A stretch of 18,903 nt of DNA from an uncultured Alistipes sp. (GCA_949840605.1 CATKXN010000043.1:1-18903), one strand, 5' to 3'; counted from the first letter of the stretch, positions 7,337-15,665 are shown. Notes: generated by a model from the letters alone, not told the origin. Numbers and translations: made by a program.

Positions 7337-8386
7337 ATGAACTCCGTTGCAGACATACTTCTCGACTGGTACGCCCGGGAAGGGCGCGACCTGCCGTGGC
7401 GCCGCACGCGCGATCCCTATCGGATCTGGCTCTCGGAGGTGATCCTCCAGCAGACCCGCGTGGCGCAGGGCATGGAGTACTACCTCCGTTTCACGGAGCG
7501 GTTTCCCGACGTCGCGTCGCTCGCCGCCGCGTCCGAGGACGAGGTGATGAAGCTCTGGCAGGGACTCGGTTATTACTGCCGCGCCCGCAATCTTCATGCC
7601 GCCGCCCGGCAGGTCGTCGAACGCTTCGGCGGACAGTTCCCCGTCGTGTTGGAGGAGGTCCGCTCCCTGCGCGGCGTGGGCGACTACACCGCCGCGGCCA
7701 TCTGTTCGGCGGCCTGCGACGCTCCGTGCGCCGTGGTCGACGGCAATGTCTACCGGGTCCTCGCGCGGCTCTTCGACCTCGATGCGCCGATCGACTCCGC
7801 GGCCGGAAAGCGTGCTTTCGCCGAACTGGCGCAGTCGCAGCTGGACGCCGCGCATCCGGGACGCTATAACCAGGCGATCATGGATTTCGGGGCGCTCCGA
7901 TGCACCCCGTCGTCGCCCCGCTGCGAGGCGTGTCCGCTGGCCGGACGTTGTCTCGCCCTGGCCGCCGGGACCGTCGACGCGCGTCCCGTGAAGCGGGGGA
8001 AAACCCGTGTCCGCGACCGCTGGTTCAACTACCTGCACGTCTCGTCGGGCGACCGGACCCTGCTGTGCCGCCGCGAGGGACGCGACATCTGGCAGGGGCT
8101 TTACGAATTCCCGCTCTTCGAGACCGAAGGGCCCGCCGAACTGCCGGAACTCGTGCGTCTGCCGCAGTTCCGGGAGCTGCTGGGCGACGCCCCGTGGCAC
8201 CTCATGCGGAGCATTCCGCTGCCGAAGCACCAGCTCTCCCACCAGACGCTCCGTGCGGTCGTCCACCGCATCGAAACACCTTCGCTGACGCCGGCCGCCG
8301 CTGCGAAGGCCGTTCCGACCTCCGCGCTGGGCGACTATGCCGTACCGCGGCTGATCGAGCGTTACTTGATCAAGTACCAGATATAA
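7337..8386 (+). CDS. mutY: A/G-specific adenine DNA glycosylase MutY
   Basis: 349 residues, the usual length of bacterial MutY. The enzyme removes adenine mispaired with 8-oxoguanine and starts base excision repair. Catalytic Glu34 lies in LSEVILQQT and Asp135 in VDGNVYR, as E37 and D138 do in E. coli. The helix-hairpin-helix is LRGVGDYTAAA (111-121). The [4Fe-4S] cluster cysteines are C189, C196, C199 and C205 with the classic 6-2-5 spacing. The C-terminal NUDIX-like domain that recognises 8-oxoG follows from about residue 230 (RWFNYLHV, WQGLYEFPLF). ATG 7337 gives the normal MutY N-terminus; the open frame extends far upstream, but the promoter at 7298-7327 excludes earlier starts. Its 3' end overlaps the convergent exchanger gene by 25 bases. 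Confidence 0.95.
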   Translation: MNSVADILLDWYAREGRDLPWRRTRDPYRIWLSEVILQQTRVAQGMEYYLRFTERFPDVASLAAASEDEVMKLWQGLGYYCRARNLHAAARQVVERFGGQFPVVLEEVRSLRGVGDYTAAAICSAACDAPCAVVDGNVYRVLARLFDLDAPIDSAAGKRAFAELAQSQLDAAHPGRYNQAIMDFGALRCTPSSPRCEACPLAGRCLALAAGTVDARPVKRGKTRVRDRWFNYLHVSSGDRTLLCRREGRDIWQGLYEFPLFETEGPAELPELVRLPQFRELLGDAPWHLMRSIPLPKHQLSHQTLRAVVHRIETPSLTPAAAAKAVPTSALGDYAVPRLIERYLIKYQI

Positions 8387-9315
8387 GCGATGTAAATCGC
8401 CACGAACAGGGCTCCCTCCCAGCGGTCGACGGCCTTGCGTTTGAAGGTGAAGGCCGCGAGGAACACCACGACCGAACTCAGCACGACCATCAGCAGGTCC
8501 CAGACCGTGATGCCGCCCATCGAGAGCGGATGAATCGCGGCGCTCACGCCCAGGATGAGCAGGATGTTGGCGATGTTCGACCCGATCACGTTGCCCAGCG
8601 CCATGTCCGCCTTGCCCTTGTACAGCGACACGAGCGACGAGGCCAGTTCGGGCAGCGACGTGCCGCCGGCCACGAGCGTGATGGCGATCACCGATTCGCT
8701 GATCCCCAGCTTGCGGGCGATCGACGTGGCGCTGCGGAGGAACATTTCGCCGCCGAACACCAGTCCCGCGAGTCCCCCGACGATCATCACCGTCGTCAGC
8801 CATACGGCCAGGGGCGCTTTGACTCCCTCCGCCGGAACTGTCGCTCCGGGACGCTTCGTCTTCCGGGTCGAGTACCACATCAGCAGGATATAGAGCACGA
8901 GCATCGCCGCGCCGTCGAGACGCCCGATGCGGTCCGCCGCCCCTTTGCAGAAGAGCGAATCCTGGGCCAGCGCCAGCAGGAGCAGCGACGCGAGCACCCC
9001 GAACGGGATGTCGCGGCGGATGTTTCCGGCCGTCAGCGGTACGGGGCGTATCAGGGCGCAGACGCCCAGGATGACGAAGACGTTGAAGATGTTCGACCCC
9101 ACGACGTTGCCGATCGCCACGTCGCTCTTGCCCGCGATGGCCGAGAGCACCGATACGACCAGTTCGGGCGTCGAGGTGCCGACGGCCACCACCGTCAGTC
9201 CGATGATGAATTCCGGCACCCGGAAGCGCTGCGCCAGCGCCGCGGAGCCGTCCGTGAGGAAATTAGCGCCGGCGAGGATCAGCCCCAGCCCGACGATCAG
9301 AAGTAAGATATCCAT
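8362..9315 (-). CDS. Calcium/sodium antiporter (CaCA family, YrbG-like)
   Basis: 317 residues with about ten hydrophobic segments in two inverted halves, as in bacterial YrbG/NCX proteins. The first alpha repeat shows VGTSTPELVVS (45-55) and GNVVGSNIFN (69-78); the second shows GGTSLPELASS (217-227) and GNVIGSNIAN (241-250). The acidic residues in the TPE and LPE motifs are the expected ion-binding sites. It should exchange Ca2+ for Na+ or H+ across the inner membrane. It starts 3 bases after the stop of the ZIP transporter, so the two form a divalent-cation operon driven from 10141-10172. Its last codons overlap mutY on the other strand. Confidence 0.92.
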   Translation of the reverse strand: MDILLLIVGLGLILAGANFLTDGSAALAQRFRVPEFIIGLTVVAVGTSTPELVVSVLSAIAGKSDVAIGNVVGSNIFNVFVILGVCALIRPVPLTAGNIRRDIPFGVLASLLLLALAQDSLFCKGAADRIGRLDGAAMLVLYILLMWYSTRKTKRPGATVPAEGVKAPLAVWLTTVMIVGGLAGLVFGGEMFLRSATSIARKLGISESVIAITLVAGGTSLPELASSLVSLYKGKADMALGNVIGSNIANILLILGVSAAIHPLSMGGITVWDLLMVVLSSVVVFLAAFTFKRKAVDRWEGALFVAIYIAYIWYLIK

Positions 9316-9318
9316 AGT

Positions 9319-10122
9319 TTAAGCCAGCATAATCAGACTGACGGCCATCAGGGCCATGCCGGCCACCACGCCGTAGATGGAGATGTGCGCTTCGCCGTAT
9401 TCGCGGGCCGCGGGGAGCAGTTCGTCGATCGAGATGAAGACCATGATGCCCGCCACGCCCGCGAGGATGCACCCCATGAGCGTCGGCGACATGAAGGGCA
9501 TCAGCACCAGATAGGCCAGCAGGGCGCCCACCGGTTCGGCGAGGCCCGACAGCAGCGACAGCCGGAAAGCCTTTCTGCGGTCGCCCGTGGCGTAGTAGAT
9601 CGGGATCGACACGGCGATTCCTTCGGGGATGTTGTGGATGGCGATGGCCACCGCGATCGCCACGCCGAGGGCCATGTTGTCCACGGCCGAGGTGAAGGTG
9701 GCGATGCCTTCCGGGAAGTTGTGGATGCCGATGGCCAGCGCCGTCATCACGCCCATGCGCATCAGTTTGGGATTGTGGGGCTGGCGTTCCATCTCCTCGA
9801 CGCGGTGGGCCTCGTGGGGGTTCTCGAACGAGGGCACCAGCCGGTCGATGATGCCGATCAGCAGGATGCCGGCGAAGAAACTCGCCACGGTGACGACCGT
9901 GCCGGGACGCGCTCCCCACTCCTCGGTGAGGGAGGCGTTCGCCTGCTGGAACAGTTCGACGAACGAGACGTAGATCATCACGCCGCCCGACAGACCCATC
10001 GAGAACGACAGCAGCCGTTTGTTGGTGCGTTTGGCGAAGAAGGCGATGGCGCTGCCGATGCCCGTCGCGAGACCTGCGCCGAGCGTCAGCAGCAGAGGGA
10101 TCAGGATATTGTGTTCTTCCAT
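9319..10122 (-). CDS. zupT: ZIP-family divalent metal transporter (ZupT-like)
   Basis: 267 residues with about eight hydrophobic segments. The two metal-binding helices are plain: HNFPEG (134-139) and HNIPEG (163-168), the ZIP signature for uptake of Zn2+ and other divalent metals. The cytoplasmic loop near residues 103-116 carries His and Glu residues ([14 protein letters not shown]), as in many ZIPs. I chose ATG 10122 because the upstream reading frame would cross the consensus promoter at 10141-10172, and [12 protein letters not shown] leads straight into the first helix. It is the first gene of an operon with the Ca2+/Na+ exchanger. Zinc as the main metal is inferred from the family. Confidence 0.9.
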   Translation of the reverse strand: MEEHNILIPLLLTLGAGLATGIGSAIAFFAKRTNKRLLSFSMGLSGGVMIYVSFVELFQQANASLTEEWGARPGTVVTVASFFAGILLIGIIDRLVPSFENPHEAHRVEEMERQPHNPKLMRMGVMTALAIGIHNFPEGIATFTSAVDNMALGVAIAVAIAIHNIPEGIAVSIPIYYATGDRRKAFRLSLLSGLAEPVGALLAYLVLMPFMSPTLMGCILAGVAGIMVFISIDELLPAAREYGEAHISIYGVVAGMALMAVSLIMLA

Positions 10123-10140
10123 GCGGTCATGTATGTTTGA

Positions 10141-10172
10141 CAAAGGTACGAAAAAGCCGGACGGGGCCAAAA
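10141..10172 (-). promoter_or_regulatory. Promoter of the ZIP/exchanger operon
   Basis: On the minus strand TTTTG (10172-10168), 19 bp, then TACCTTTG (10148-10141), an exact match. Predicted start of transcription is about 10134, giving a 12-base leader to ATG 10122. Confidence 0.75.
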
Positions 10173-10210
10173 CCGGATTGCGCGCAGTCCGGTAAAACCT
10201 TCCGACCTCT

Positions 10211-10308
10211 AAAAGTGTCGTTACGACACCAAAGACAGTGCAAGGAGAGTGCAAACCGGAGTTTACTCCGGGTTTGCCGAACCGCAGCCTGTCTAAGCCG
10301 ACGTTTAT
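10211..10308 (-). ncRNA. Candidate small RNA or structured leader upstream of the ZIP operon
   Basis: Downstream of the box at 10315-10322 the minus strand would give an RNA of about 98 nt. It has a strong central hairpin (10251-10277: 11 pairs, one bulge, loop of 4). Its end looks like an intrinsic terminator: GTGTCG, TAA, CGACAC, then TTTT (10229-10211). No reading frame of note lies inside. If the terminator is leaky, this would be a long alternative leader for the ZIP gene. No known RNA family was recognised. Confidence 0.3.
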
Positions 10309-10314
10309 CTTCGG

Positions 10315-10322
10315 CAAAGATA
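10315..10322 (-). promoter_or_regulatory. -7 box facing the ZIP operon leader
   Basis: TATCTTTG on the minus strand is an exact TAnnTTTG match. No clear TTG box lies 19-20 bp upstream, where the arm of the HAD-gene terminator sits. It has no gene directly behind it and would drive the candidate small RNA. Confidence 0.4.
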
Positions 10323-10334
10323 GTGCATAAAACG

Positions 10335-10364
10335 AAATACCGAACCCGCAGGGATTCGGTATTT
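10335..10364 (-). terminator. Terminator of the phosphatase operon
   Basis: A perfect 10-bp inverted repeat, AAATACCGAA and TTCGGTATTT, with a 10-base loop, 45 bases past the stop of the HAD phosphatase gene. The T-run is built into the stem ends, and a T-rich stretch (CGTTTTA) follows. It is symmetric and may act in both directions. Confidence 0.6.
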
Positions 10365-10408
10365 TCCGATAGGACTATTGTTATGACTTTTTGACCTTTT
10401 GCGTGCGG

Positions 10409-11272
10409 CTATTCGTGTGCCTCGCGGAGCAGCCGGCCCAGGATTTCGATGCTGTCGGCCGTGATGTGGGGCTGCGGGTCGGCCCGGTCCGCCACGTCGA
10501 GCGTCGTCTCGCCCGAGAGCACCAGCACGCCCGTCGCCCCGGCGTTGTGGGCCATCTGCACGTCGGTGTAGATGCGGTCGCCGACCATGGCGATCTCCGA
10601 CGGCTGCAGTCCGTGGCGTGCGAGGATGCCCGAAAGCATGTTGGGGTCGGGTTTCCCGAGTGTGATGTCCGGACGGCGTCCGGTGGCGTGCTCGAGGCAG
10701 GCGCAGATCGAACCGCAGTCTACGAGCACGGTCGGCTGGTCGGTGGGGCACACCCGGTCGGGGTTGGTGGCGATGTAGGGCACGCCCTGCTTGACCCACC
10801 ACGCCGCGCGGCACAGCCGGTCGTATTGCAGCGTCATGTCGAACGCAGCCACGACGACGTCGGGCACGTCGTCCGCCGAGTCGGCGCAGGATTCGAAGCC
10901 CGCGGCCTCGAATTCCGAGATCATCGACGGCGTGCCCAGCAGGAAGAGCCGCCGGGCGGCGGGGTAGTGGGACTTGATGTAGTCGATCGTGGCCAGCGCC
11001 GTGGTGTACATCTCGTCGCGCGTGGCCTCGATGCCGAGCTTGGCGAGTTTGTGCAGGTAGTCGTCGATGCACTTCGAGGGGTTGTTCGTCAGGAACGAGT
11101 AGCCGATGCCCTGCTCGCGGAGCCCGCGCAGGAACGCCTGCGTATAGGGGAAGAGCGACATGCCCATGTAGATCGTGCCGTCCATGTCGAGCGCCACGTG
11201 GCGGATGCGGCGCAGGCGCTCCATCAATTCGCCGTGCTCCCAAACGGAGCGGTATTCGTGAAAGTTTTCCAT
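10409..11272 (-). CDS. HAD-IIA family sugar/nucleotide phosphatase (NagD-like)
   Basis: 287 residues. HAD motif I is DMDGT (29-33, nucleophile Asp29, acid/base Asp31), motif II LTNNPS (61-66), motif III Lys207 in GKPDP, and motif IV GDRIYTD (231-237). The large cap between motifs II and III puts it in subclass IIA with NagD and p-nitrophenylphosphatase-like enzymes. It should hydrolyse small cytoplasmic phosphate esters; the substrate cannot be read from sequence. It starts 4 bases after the stop of the secreted metallophosphoesterase, so the two are one transcript. No signal peptide is present. Confidence 0.88.
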   Translation of the reverse strand: MENFHEYRSVWEHGELMERLRRIRHVALDMDGTIYMGMSLFPYTQAFLRGLREQGIGYSFLTNNPSKCIDDYLHKLAKLGIEATRDEMYTTALATIDYIKSHYPAARRLFLLGTPSMISEFEAAGFESCADSADDVPDVVVAAFDMTLQYDRLCRAAWWVKQGVPYIATNPDRVCPTDQPTVLVDCGSICACLEHATGRRPDITLGKPDPNMLSGILARHGLQPSEIAMVGDRIYTDVQMAHNAGATGVLVLSGETTLDVADRADPQPHITADSIEILGRLLREAHE

Positions 11273-11276
11273 ATCG

Positions 11277-12455
11277 TTATTTTTTGTCGATGCGGTGTTG
11301 CTTGACGACGGCCCCCGAGGGGTCCACCACTTTCAGGTCGATGCCTTTCGGGGAGGCCGACACACGGAGGCAGTCGTTGTTCGAGTTGACGAGGATCGGG
11401 AAATCGACTCCGCGGCTGCCGTCGTCGATCCACTGGTAGCGGTGGTAGTGGCCGCAGAGCATCAGGTCGATGCCCTTCCCGGCGAGTTCCGGGACGAACA
11501 GCCGGCGGATCTGCCGCTCGCCGTACCAGCTCGCCCGGCCTCCGGGGATCATGTGCATCAGGACGATGCGCACGGGCGCCGTGAGGAACTCCTCGCTTCG
11601 GACGACCTGTTTCAGCCACGCGGCCTCCCGCTGGCGGTATGCGTCCCAGTCGCCCAGTCCGTAGTAGCGGATGTCGCTGTCGGGCTTGTCCTCGCAGCCG
11701 TCGAGCACGAGGAAGAAGACCGGGCCCCGGCGGAACGTGTAGTAGGTCTCGCCGGTCGGCGTGGGGAAGAAATCGGACCAGTTTCCGGAGCAGACGCCGC
11801 GGTTCTCGTGGTTGCCGCGCACGGCGGCCAGCGGAATGCCCGCGGGGGTGAGGATCTTCGACGCCGACGCGAGGCAGGCGTCCCAGAGGGTTTGCGGAGT
11901 CTCGATCTGGGTGGCCAGGTCGCCGTTCAGGCAGACGAAGTCGGGCTTCTCCGCGGGGGCGTCTCCGATCAGCAGGCGGAAGACCGAGTCGCGCGAATGG
12001 ATGTCGTTGACGACCCAGAAATCCGCCTTTTCCTGCGCCGGGTCGAGGGTCGTTACGGGGTAGGGCTTGTGTTTGAGGATGTCGCTGCCGCAGCCGTCGT
12101 CGAGGATGACGCGCTTGTTGCCTTCGTTGAGGACGACGCCCCGCTGCATGATGCGGTAACGATACGCCGTGCCGGGCTTCAGTCCGCCGACGCGCACGCT
12201 GTGCATGCGCCCGATGCGCTGGCGGCCGAGGTGCGAATCGTAGAATTTCGGACGTTCGGCGGCATAGAAATGCGAACCGTCGTCCGGGGCCAGCTCCACC
12301 CATCCGACGGCGTCCGCCGTCGTGCTCCAGACGACGGTGAAGCCTTCGTCGGTCACGTTCAGCAGGTAGGGGCCGTGCTCTGTGCGTATCCGGGGCTGTG
12401 CCAGCGCCGCGGCCGTCGTCAGGAGGAGGCCCAGCAGCAGGATCGTTCGTTTCAT
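11277..12455 (-). CDS. Secreted metallophosphoesterase with N-terminal fibronectin-like domain
   Basis: 392 residues with a signal peptide (MKRTILLLGLLLTTAAALAQ). Residues 25-115 look like the fibronectin-III-type domain of purple acid phosphatases (TVVWSTTADAVGWVEL, HSVRVGGLKPGTAYRYRI). The calcineurin-like catalytic domain follows, with metal ligands in DIH (151-153), GDL (Asp179), GNHE (214-217), HM (His301) and GHYH (335-338). It should release phosphate from esters in the periplasm or outside. The HAD phosphatase 4 bases downstream suggests joint phosphate-ester breakdown, though the substrate is unknown. The promoter is at 12481-12511. Confidence 0.88.
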   Translation of the reverse strand: MKRTILLLGLLLTTAAALAQPRIRTEHGPYLLNVTDEGFTVVWSTTADAVGWVELAPDDGSHFYAAERPKFYDSHLGRQRIGRMHSVRVGGLKPGTAYRYRIMQRGVVLNEGNKRVILDDGCGSDILKHKPYPVTTLDPAQEKADFWVVNDIHSRDSVFRLLIGDAPAEKPDFVCLNGDLATQIETPQTLWDACLASASKILTPAGIPLAAVRGNHENRGVCSGNWSDFFPTPTGETYYTFRRGPVFFLVLDGCEDKPDSDIRYYGLGDWDAYRQREAAWLKQVVRSEEFLTAPVRIVLMHMIPGGRASWYGERQIRRLFVPELAGKGIDLMLCGHYHRYQWIDDGSRGVDFPILVNSNNDCLRVSASPKGIDLKVVDPSGAVVKQHRIDKK

Positions 12456-12480
12456 GGCGAAAGTAGTTTCGTTCGGAGTT

Positions 12481-12511
12481 CAAAGGTATGTTTTTATTTT
12501 CTTTTTTCCAA
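12481..12511 (-). promoter_or_regulatory. Promoter of the metallophosphoesterase/HAD operon
   Basis: On the minus strand TTG (12511-12509), 20 bp, then TACCTTTG (12488-12481), an exact match. The leader to ATG 12455 is about 20 bases. The divergent gap 12456-12669 holds this and the promoter at 12582-12611, and otherwise only AT-rich sequence. Confidence 0.7.
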
Positions 12512-12581
12512 TCGGGACCTCGAAAAATCCGAAATAGAAACAATATAGATACTCAAAAGAAACGATTTTTATTGCTTTTCG

Positions 12582-12611
12582 TTGTTGAAAGGAAAATAAT
12601 TCGTATATTTG
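12582..12611 (+). promoter_or_regulatory. Promoter of the glycerol-1-phosphate dehydrogenase gene
   Basis: TTG (12582-12584), 19 bp, then TATATTTG (12604-12611), an exact match. Predicted start near 12618 gives a leader of about 52 bases. Confidence 0.7.
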
Positions 12612-12669
12612 CCTTTGCTTTGAGAGTACTCCGGATGTTCCGGCGATATTCCGTTTATACGATTACATT

Positions 12670-14061
12670 ATGAATAAAGTAGAGAGCGCCCTTCAGCGCA
12701 CGACCGACACCAAAGCGCTGGTGATCGGTGTAGATACCCTGCCGCAGACCGCGGAGATGTTCAAACGCCTGTTTCCCGCCGGCCGCGCCATCGTCGTCGC
12801 GGACCTCAATACGTGGGGGGTGGCCGGAAAAGAGGTGCACCGCATCCTTGCAGAAGCGGGCGTCGAGCAGGACGAACCGCACATTTTCACCGATCCGAAA
12901 CTCTATGCCGAGTGGTCGTTCGTCGAGGAGCTCGACGGCGTGCTGGCCGCGACTGACGCCGTGCCTGTCGCCGTGGGTTCGGGTGTGATCAACGACCTGT
13001 CGAAGCTCTGCTCGCATCACAACGGCCGCCGTTACATGGTGGTCGGCACGGCCGCCTCGATGGACGGCTATACGGCCTACGGCGCCTCGATCACCAAGGA
13101 CGGCAACAAGCAGACCTTCGACTGCCCCGCACCGCTGGGCATGGTGCTCGATCCGTCGATCTCCGCCGCGGCGCCCGCCGAAATGTCCGCTTCGGGATAC
13201 GCCGACCTGATCGCCAAGATCCCTGCCGGCGCCGACTGGATGCTGGCCGACGCCGTGGGGGCCGACAGGATGGACGACTTTGCCTTCGAACTGGTGCAGG
13301 AGGGGCTGAAAGAGGCTCTCTGCGATCCCGCAGGGGTGCATGCCGGCAATGTGGCGAAGGTCGAGCAGCTGGCCGAAGGGCTGCTGCTGAGCGGTTTCGC
13401 CATGCAGGCCACGCAGTCGAGCCGTCCGGCTTCGGGCGCCGAGCACCAGTTCAGCCATCTGTGGGACATGGAACACCTGCGGTTCGACGGCGCTTCGGTG
13501 TCGCACGGTTTCAAGGTCGGCATCGGCACGCTCGCCTCGACGGCTTTCCTGGAGATGCTGCTCGACGCTCCGGTGGAGCAGCTGGACGTGGAGAAATGCG
13601 TCGCCGCATGGAAATCGTGGGAGGAGACCGAGCGGGACATTCGCGCCGTCTTCGGCGATGATCCCGAGTTCGTGGCCCGCGGTTTGAAGGAGACCCGCGG
13701 CAAGTATGTCGATAAGGAGGGGCTGCGCGAGCAGCTCACGCGGCTGAAGCAGGCGTGGCCCGAACTGCGCGGCCGTATCCGCAGCCAGATCATCCCCTTC
13801 GGCGAGGTTCACCGCCGGCTGGAGCTGGTCGGAGCCCCCTGCGAACCGGAGCAGATCGGCGTTTCGCGCGCCCGCTTCCGGGCTTCGTTCGAGAAGATTC
13901 CCTACATGCGCAGCCGCTTTACGGTCGTCGACGTGGCTTTCCGCTGCGGCTGGATAGAGGAGTGGCTCGACCGGCTGTTCGGGCGGGGCGGCGTCTGGCA
14001 GGTCGGGAGCCGGGAGGGGATCGGCGCGGAACAAGCCGTTCCGGCCTCCTCGCGGATGTAG
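12670..14061 (+). CDS. sn-glycerol-1-phosphate dehydrogenase (AraM/EgsA type)
   Basis: 463 residues of the iron-containing alcohol dehydrogenase superfamily, Fe-ADH_2 group. It should reduce dihydroxyacetone phosphate to sn-glycerol 1-phosphate with NAD(P)H. The nucleotide-binding motif is VGSGVINDLSK (102-112), followed by GTAASMDGYTA (126-136). Metal ligands by comparison with glycerol dehydrogenase are Asp179 (GYADLIAK), His259 (GAEH) and His279 (SHGFKVGIG). The last 30 residues or so, after FRCGWIEEWLDRLF, are Gly/Arg-rich and look like a loose extension. A GlpT-like transporter and a DeoR regulator follow. G1P is the archaeal-type glycerol phosphate; in Bacillus AraM serves non-membrane prenyl ethers. 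The role here is open. Confidence 0.85.
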   Translation: MNKVESALQRTTDTKALVIGVDTLPQTAEMFKRLFPAGRAIVVADLNTWGVAGKEVHRILAEAGVEQDEPHIFTDPKLYAEWSFVEELDGVLAATDAVPVAVGSGVINDLSKLCSHHNGRRYMVVGTAASMDGYTAYGASITKDGNKQTFDCPAPLGMVLDPSISAAAPAEMSASGYADLIAKIPAGADWMLADAVGADRMDDFAFELVQEGLKEALCDPAGVHAGNVAKVEQLAEGLLLSGFAMQATQSSRPASGAEHQFSHLWDMEHLRFDGASVSHGFKVGIGTLASTAFLEMLLDAPVEQLDVEKCVAAWKSWEETERDIRAVFGDDPEFVARGLKETRGKYVDKEGLREQLTRLKQAWPELRGRIRSQIIPFGEVHRRLELVGAPCEPEQIGVSRARFRASFEKIPYMRSRFTVVDVAFRCGWIEEWLDRLFGRGGVWQVGSREGIGAEQAVPASSRM

Positions 14062-14131
14062 CGCAGGTGCGATTTTCGGGGGTGAAACGGAAATTTTACC
14101 GAAATAATGCGGGTTATCGCTCCGAAAGTCG

Positions 14132-14139
14132 TATCTTTG
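14132..14139 (+). promoter_or_regulatory. -7 box for the organophosphate transporter gene
   Basis: TATCTTTG matches the consensus exactly, about 30 bases before ATG 14170. No clear TTG box lies upstream. It makes ATG 14107 an unlikely start. Confidence 0.55.
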
Positions 14140-14169
14140 AATTCTGAAACTGCTAACTTTCATTTCGAA

Positions 14170-15618
14170 ATGACCTCAGAACAATCCAAGCGCTTCAAGT
14201 ATTGGCAGATGCGCACGATCATCGCCACGATGATCGGCTATGCGCTCTTCTACTTCGTGCGCAAGAACTTTTCGCTGGCCATGCCCGGCCTCGAAGCCGA
14301 CCTCGGTATTTCGAAGACGAGTCTCGGCGTATTCCTCACCCTGAACGGCCTGATCTACGGCTTCTCGCGCTTCGCCAACGGCATCCTGGCCGACCGGATG
14401 AACGCCCGCTGGTACATGGCCATAGGCCTTGCGCTGTGCGCCCTGGCCAACTTCGCGTTCGGCTTCGGCGAGGACGTCTCCTACTGGATCACGGGGCAGC
14501 ACGACGGCAGCCAGTTCACCAACACGCTGATTCTCTTCATGGGTGTCATGTGGGTCGTCAACGGCCTGTTGCAGGGAACGGGATTCCCGCCCTGCGCGCG
14601 CCTGCTGACCCACTGGATTCCGCCCACGGAGCTGGCGACCAAGATGTCGGTGTGGAATACCTCGCACTCGATCGGCGCGGGTCTCGTGGTGATCCTCTGC
14701 GGCTATGTCATGGGTACGCTGGGAACCAACATGACGGCCGATCCCGACGCCGTGGCGTCCATCGCCGCCAATCTGGGCGTCGCGCCCGACGATGCCGCGG
14801 GCATGGAGCGGGTGATGGTGGCCGCCGCACACGTCGGGGCGTGGAAATGGTGCTTCTGGATTCCTTCGGCCATCGCTTTCGCGGGGGCCGTCGGACTGGT
14901 CGTCTTCCTGCGCGATACGCCGACCTCGGTGGGGCTTCCCGAGCTGGAGGGCACCGAGACCGCCAAAGTGAAAACCGAGAAGAAAGGCGCCGAACACAAG
15001 GCGTTCCTGATGAAATACGTCTTCAAGAACCCGCTGATCTGGATTCTGGGTTTCGCCACCTTCTTCGTCTACATCGTCCGCTTCTCGGTGCTCGACTGGG
15101 GGCCGTCGCTGCTGAGCCAGTCGAAAGGCGTTTCGATGTCGCACGCCGGATGGCTCGTGGCGATGTTCGAGATCGCCGGCATCCTCGGCATGCTCTTCGC
15201 CGGATGGGCCACGGACAAGTGGCTCAAGGGACGGGCGCACCGCACCTGCGTCTTCTGCATGGCCGGCGCCGCGCTGTTCGTCTTCCTCTTCTGGCAGCTT
15301 CCCTCCGACGCGCCGATCTGGCTGCTGTTCGCCACGCTCTGCGCCGCAGGGTTCTGCATCTACGGCCCGCAGGCGCTCATCGGCATCGCCGCGGCGAACC
15401 AGGCCACGAAGAAAGCCGCCGCCACGGCCAACGGTCTCACGGGGCTGTTCGGCTATGCCTCGACGCTCGTTTCGGGCGTGGGCCTGGGCTTCGTCGCCCA
15501 GCATTACGGCTGGAACTGGGCCTACGTCGGCATCCTCGGCATGGCCGTCGTGGGCATGCTGGTCTTCCTGCTGATGTGGGGCGCCCGGGCCGACGGCTAC
15601 GAGACCGAAGCGGAATAG
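14170..15618 (+). CDS. glpT: Organophosphate:phosphate antiporter (GlpT/UhpT family MFS)
   Basis: 482 residues with about twelve hydrophobic segments. The start has the OPA layout: YWQMRTIIATMIGYALFYFVRK with charged Arg31/Lys32, then NFSLAMPGLEADLGISKTSL. The MFS loop motif is GILADRMNAR (71-80). Family members import glycerol 3-phosphate or hexose phosphates in exchange for inorganic phosphate; the exact substrate is not visible. Glycerol phosphate is favoured because of the glycerol-1-phosphate dehydrogenase upstream. It is somewhat longer than E. coli GlpT (452), with extra residues in the loops near 105-125 and 205-240. Start 14170 follows the -7 box at 14132-14139. It ends at a strong terminator. 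Confidence 0.85.
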   Translation: MTSEQSKRFKYWQMRTIIATMIGYALFYFVRKNFSLAMPGLEADLGISKTSLGVFLTLNGLIYGFSRFANGILADRMNARWYMAIGLALCALANFAFGFGEDVSYWITGQHDGSQFTNTLILFMGVMWVVNGLLQGTGFPPCARLLTHWIPPTELATKMSVWNTSHSIGAGLVVILCGYVMGTLGTNMTADPDAVASIAANLGVAPDDAAGMERVMVAAAHVGAWKWCFWIPSAIAFAGAVGLVVFLRDTPTSVGLPELEGTETAKVKTEKKGAEHKAFLMKYVFKNPLIWILGFATFFVYIVRFSVLDWGPSLLSQSKGVSMSHAGWLVAMFEIAGILGMLFAGWATDKWLKGRAHRTCVFCMAGAALFVFLFWQLPSDAPIWLLFATLCAAGFCIYGPQALIGIAAANQATKKAAATANGLTGLFGYASTLVSGVGLGFVAQHYGWNWAYVGILGMAVVGMLVFLLMWGARADGYETEAE

Positions 15619-15665
15619 TCGGAAAAGGTTTCATTTTAGATGATGATAAGGACTGCGGTCCGGGA

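Noticed and set aside
4452..7340. A 962-codon open frame on the plus strand across both esterases.
   Set aside because: It overlaps two genes with clear signal peptides and catalytic motifs in another frame, and its translation is Arg/Gly/Pro-rich with no domain. It is a by-product of GC-rich codon use.
5599..7407. A 602-codon open frame on the minus strand opposite esterase copy 2.
   Set aside because: Composition is typical of an antisense shadow and no motif is recognisable; it also overlaps the GNAT gene in another frame.
10123..10317. N-terminal extension of the ZIP transporter reading frame.
   Set aside because: It would cross the consensus promoter at 10141-10172 and the hairpins, and the normal ZIP N-terminus begins at 10122.
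12655..14163. A 502-codon minus-strand open frame opposite the glycerol-1-phosphate dehydrogenase.
   Set aside because: The plus-strand gene has promoter, nucleotide-binding and metal motifs; the antisense product is His/Arg/Ala-rich without a domain.
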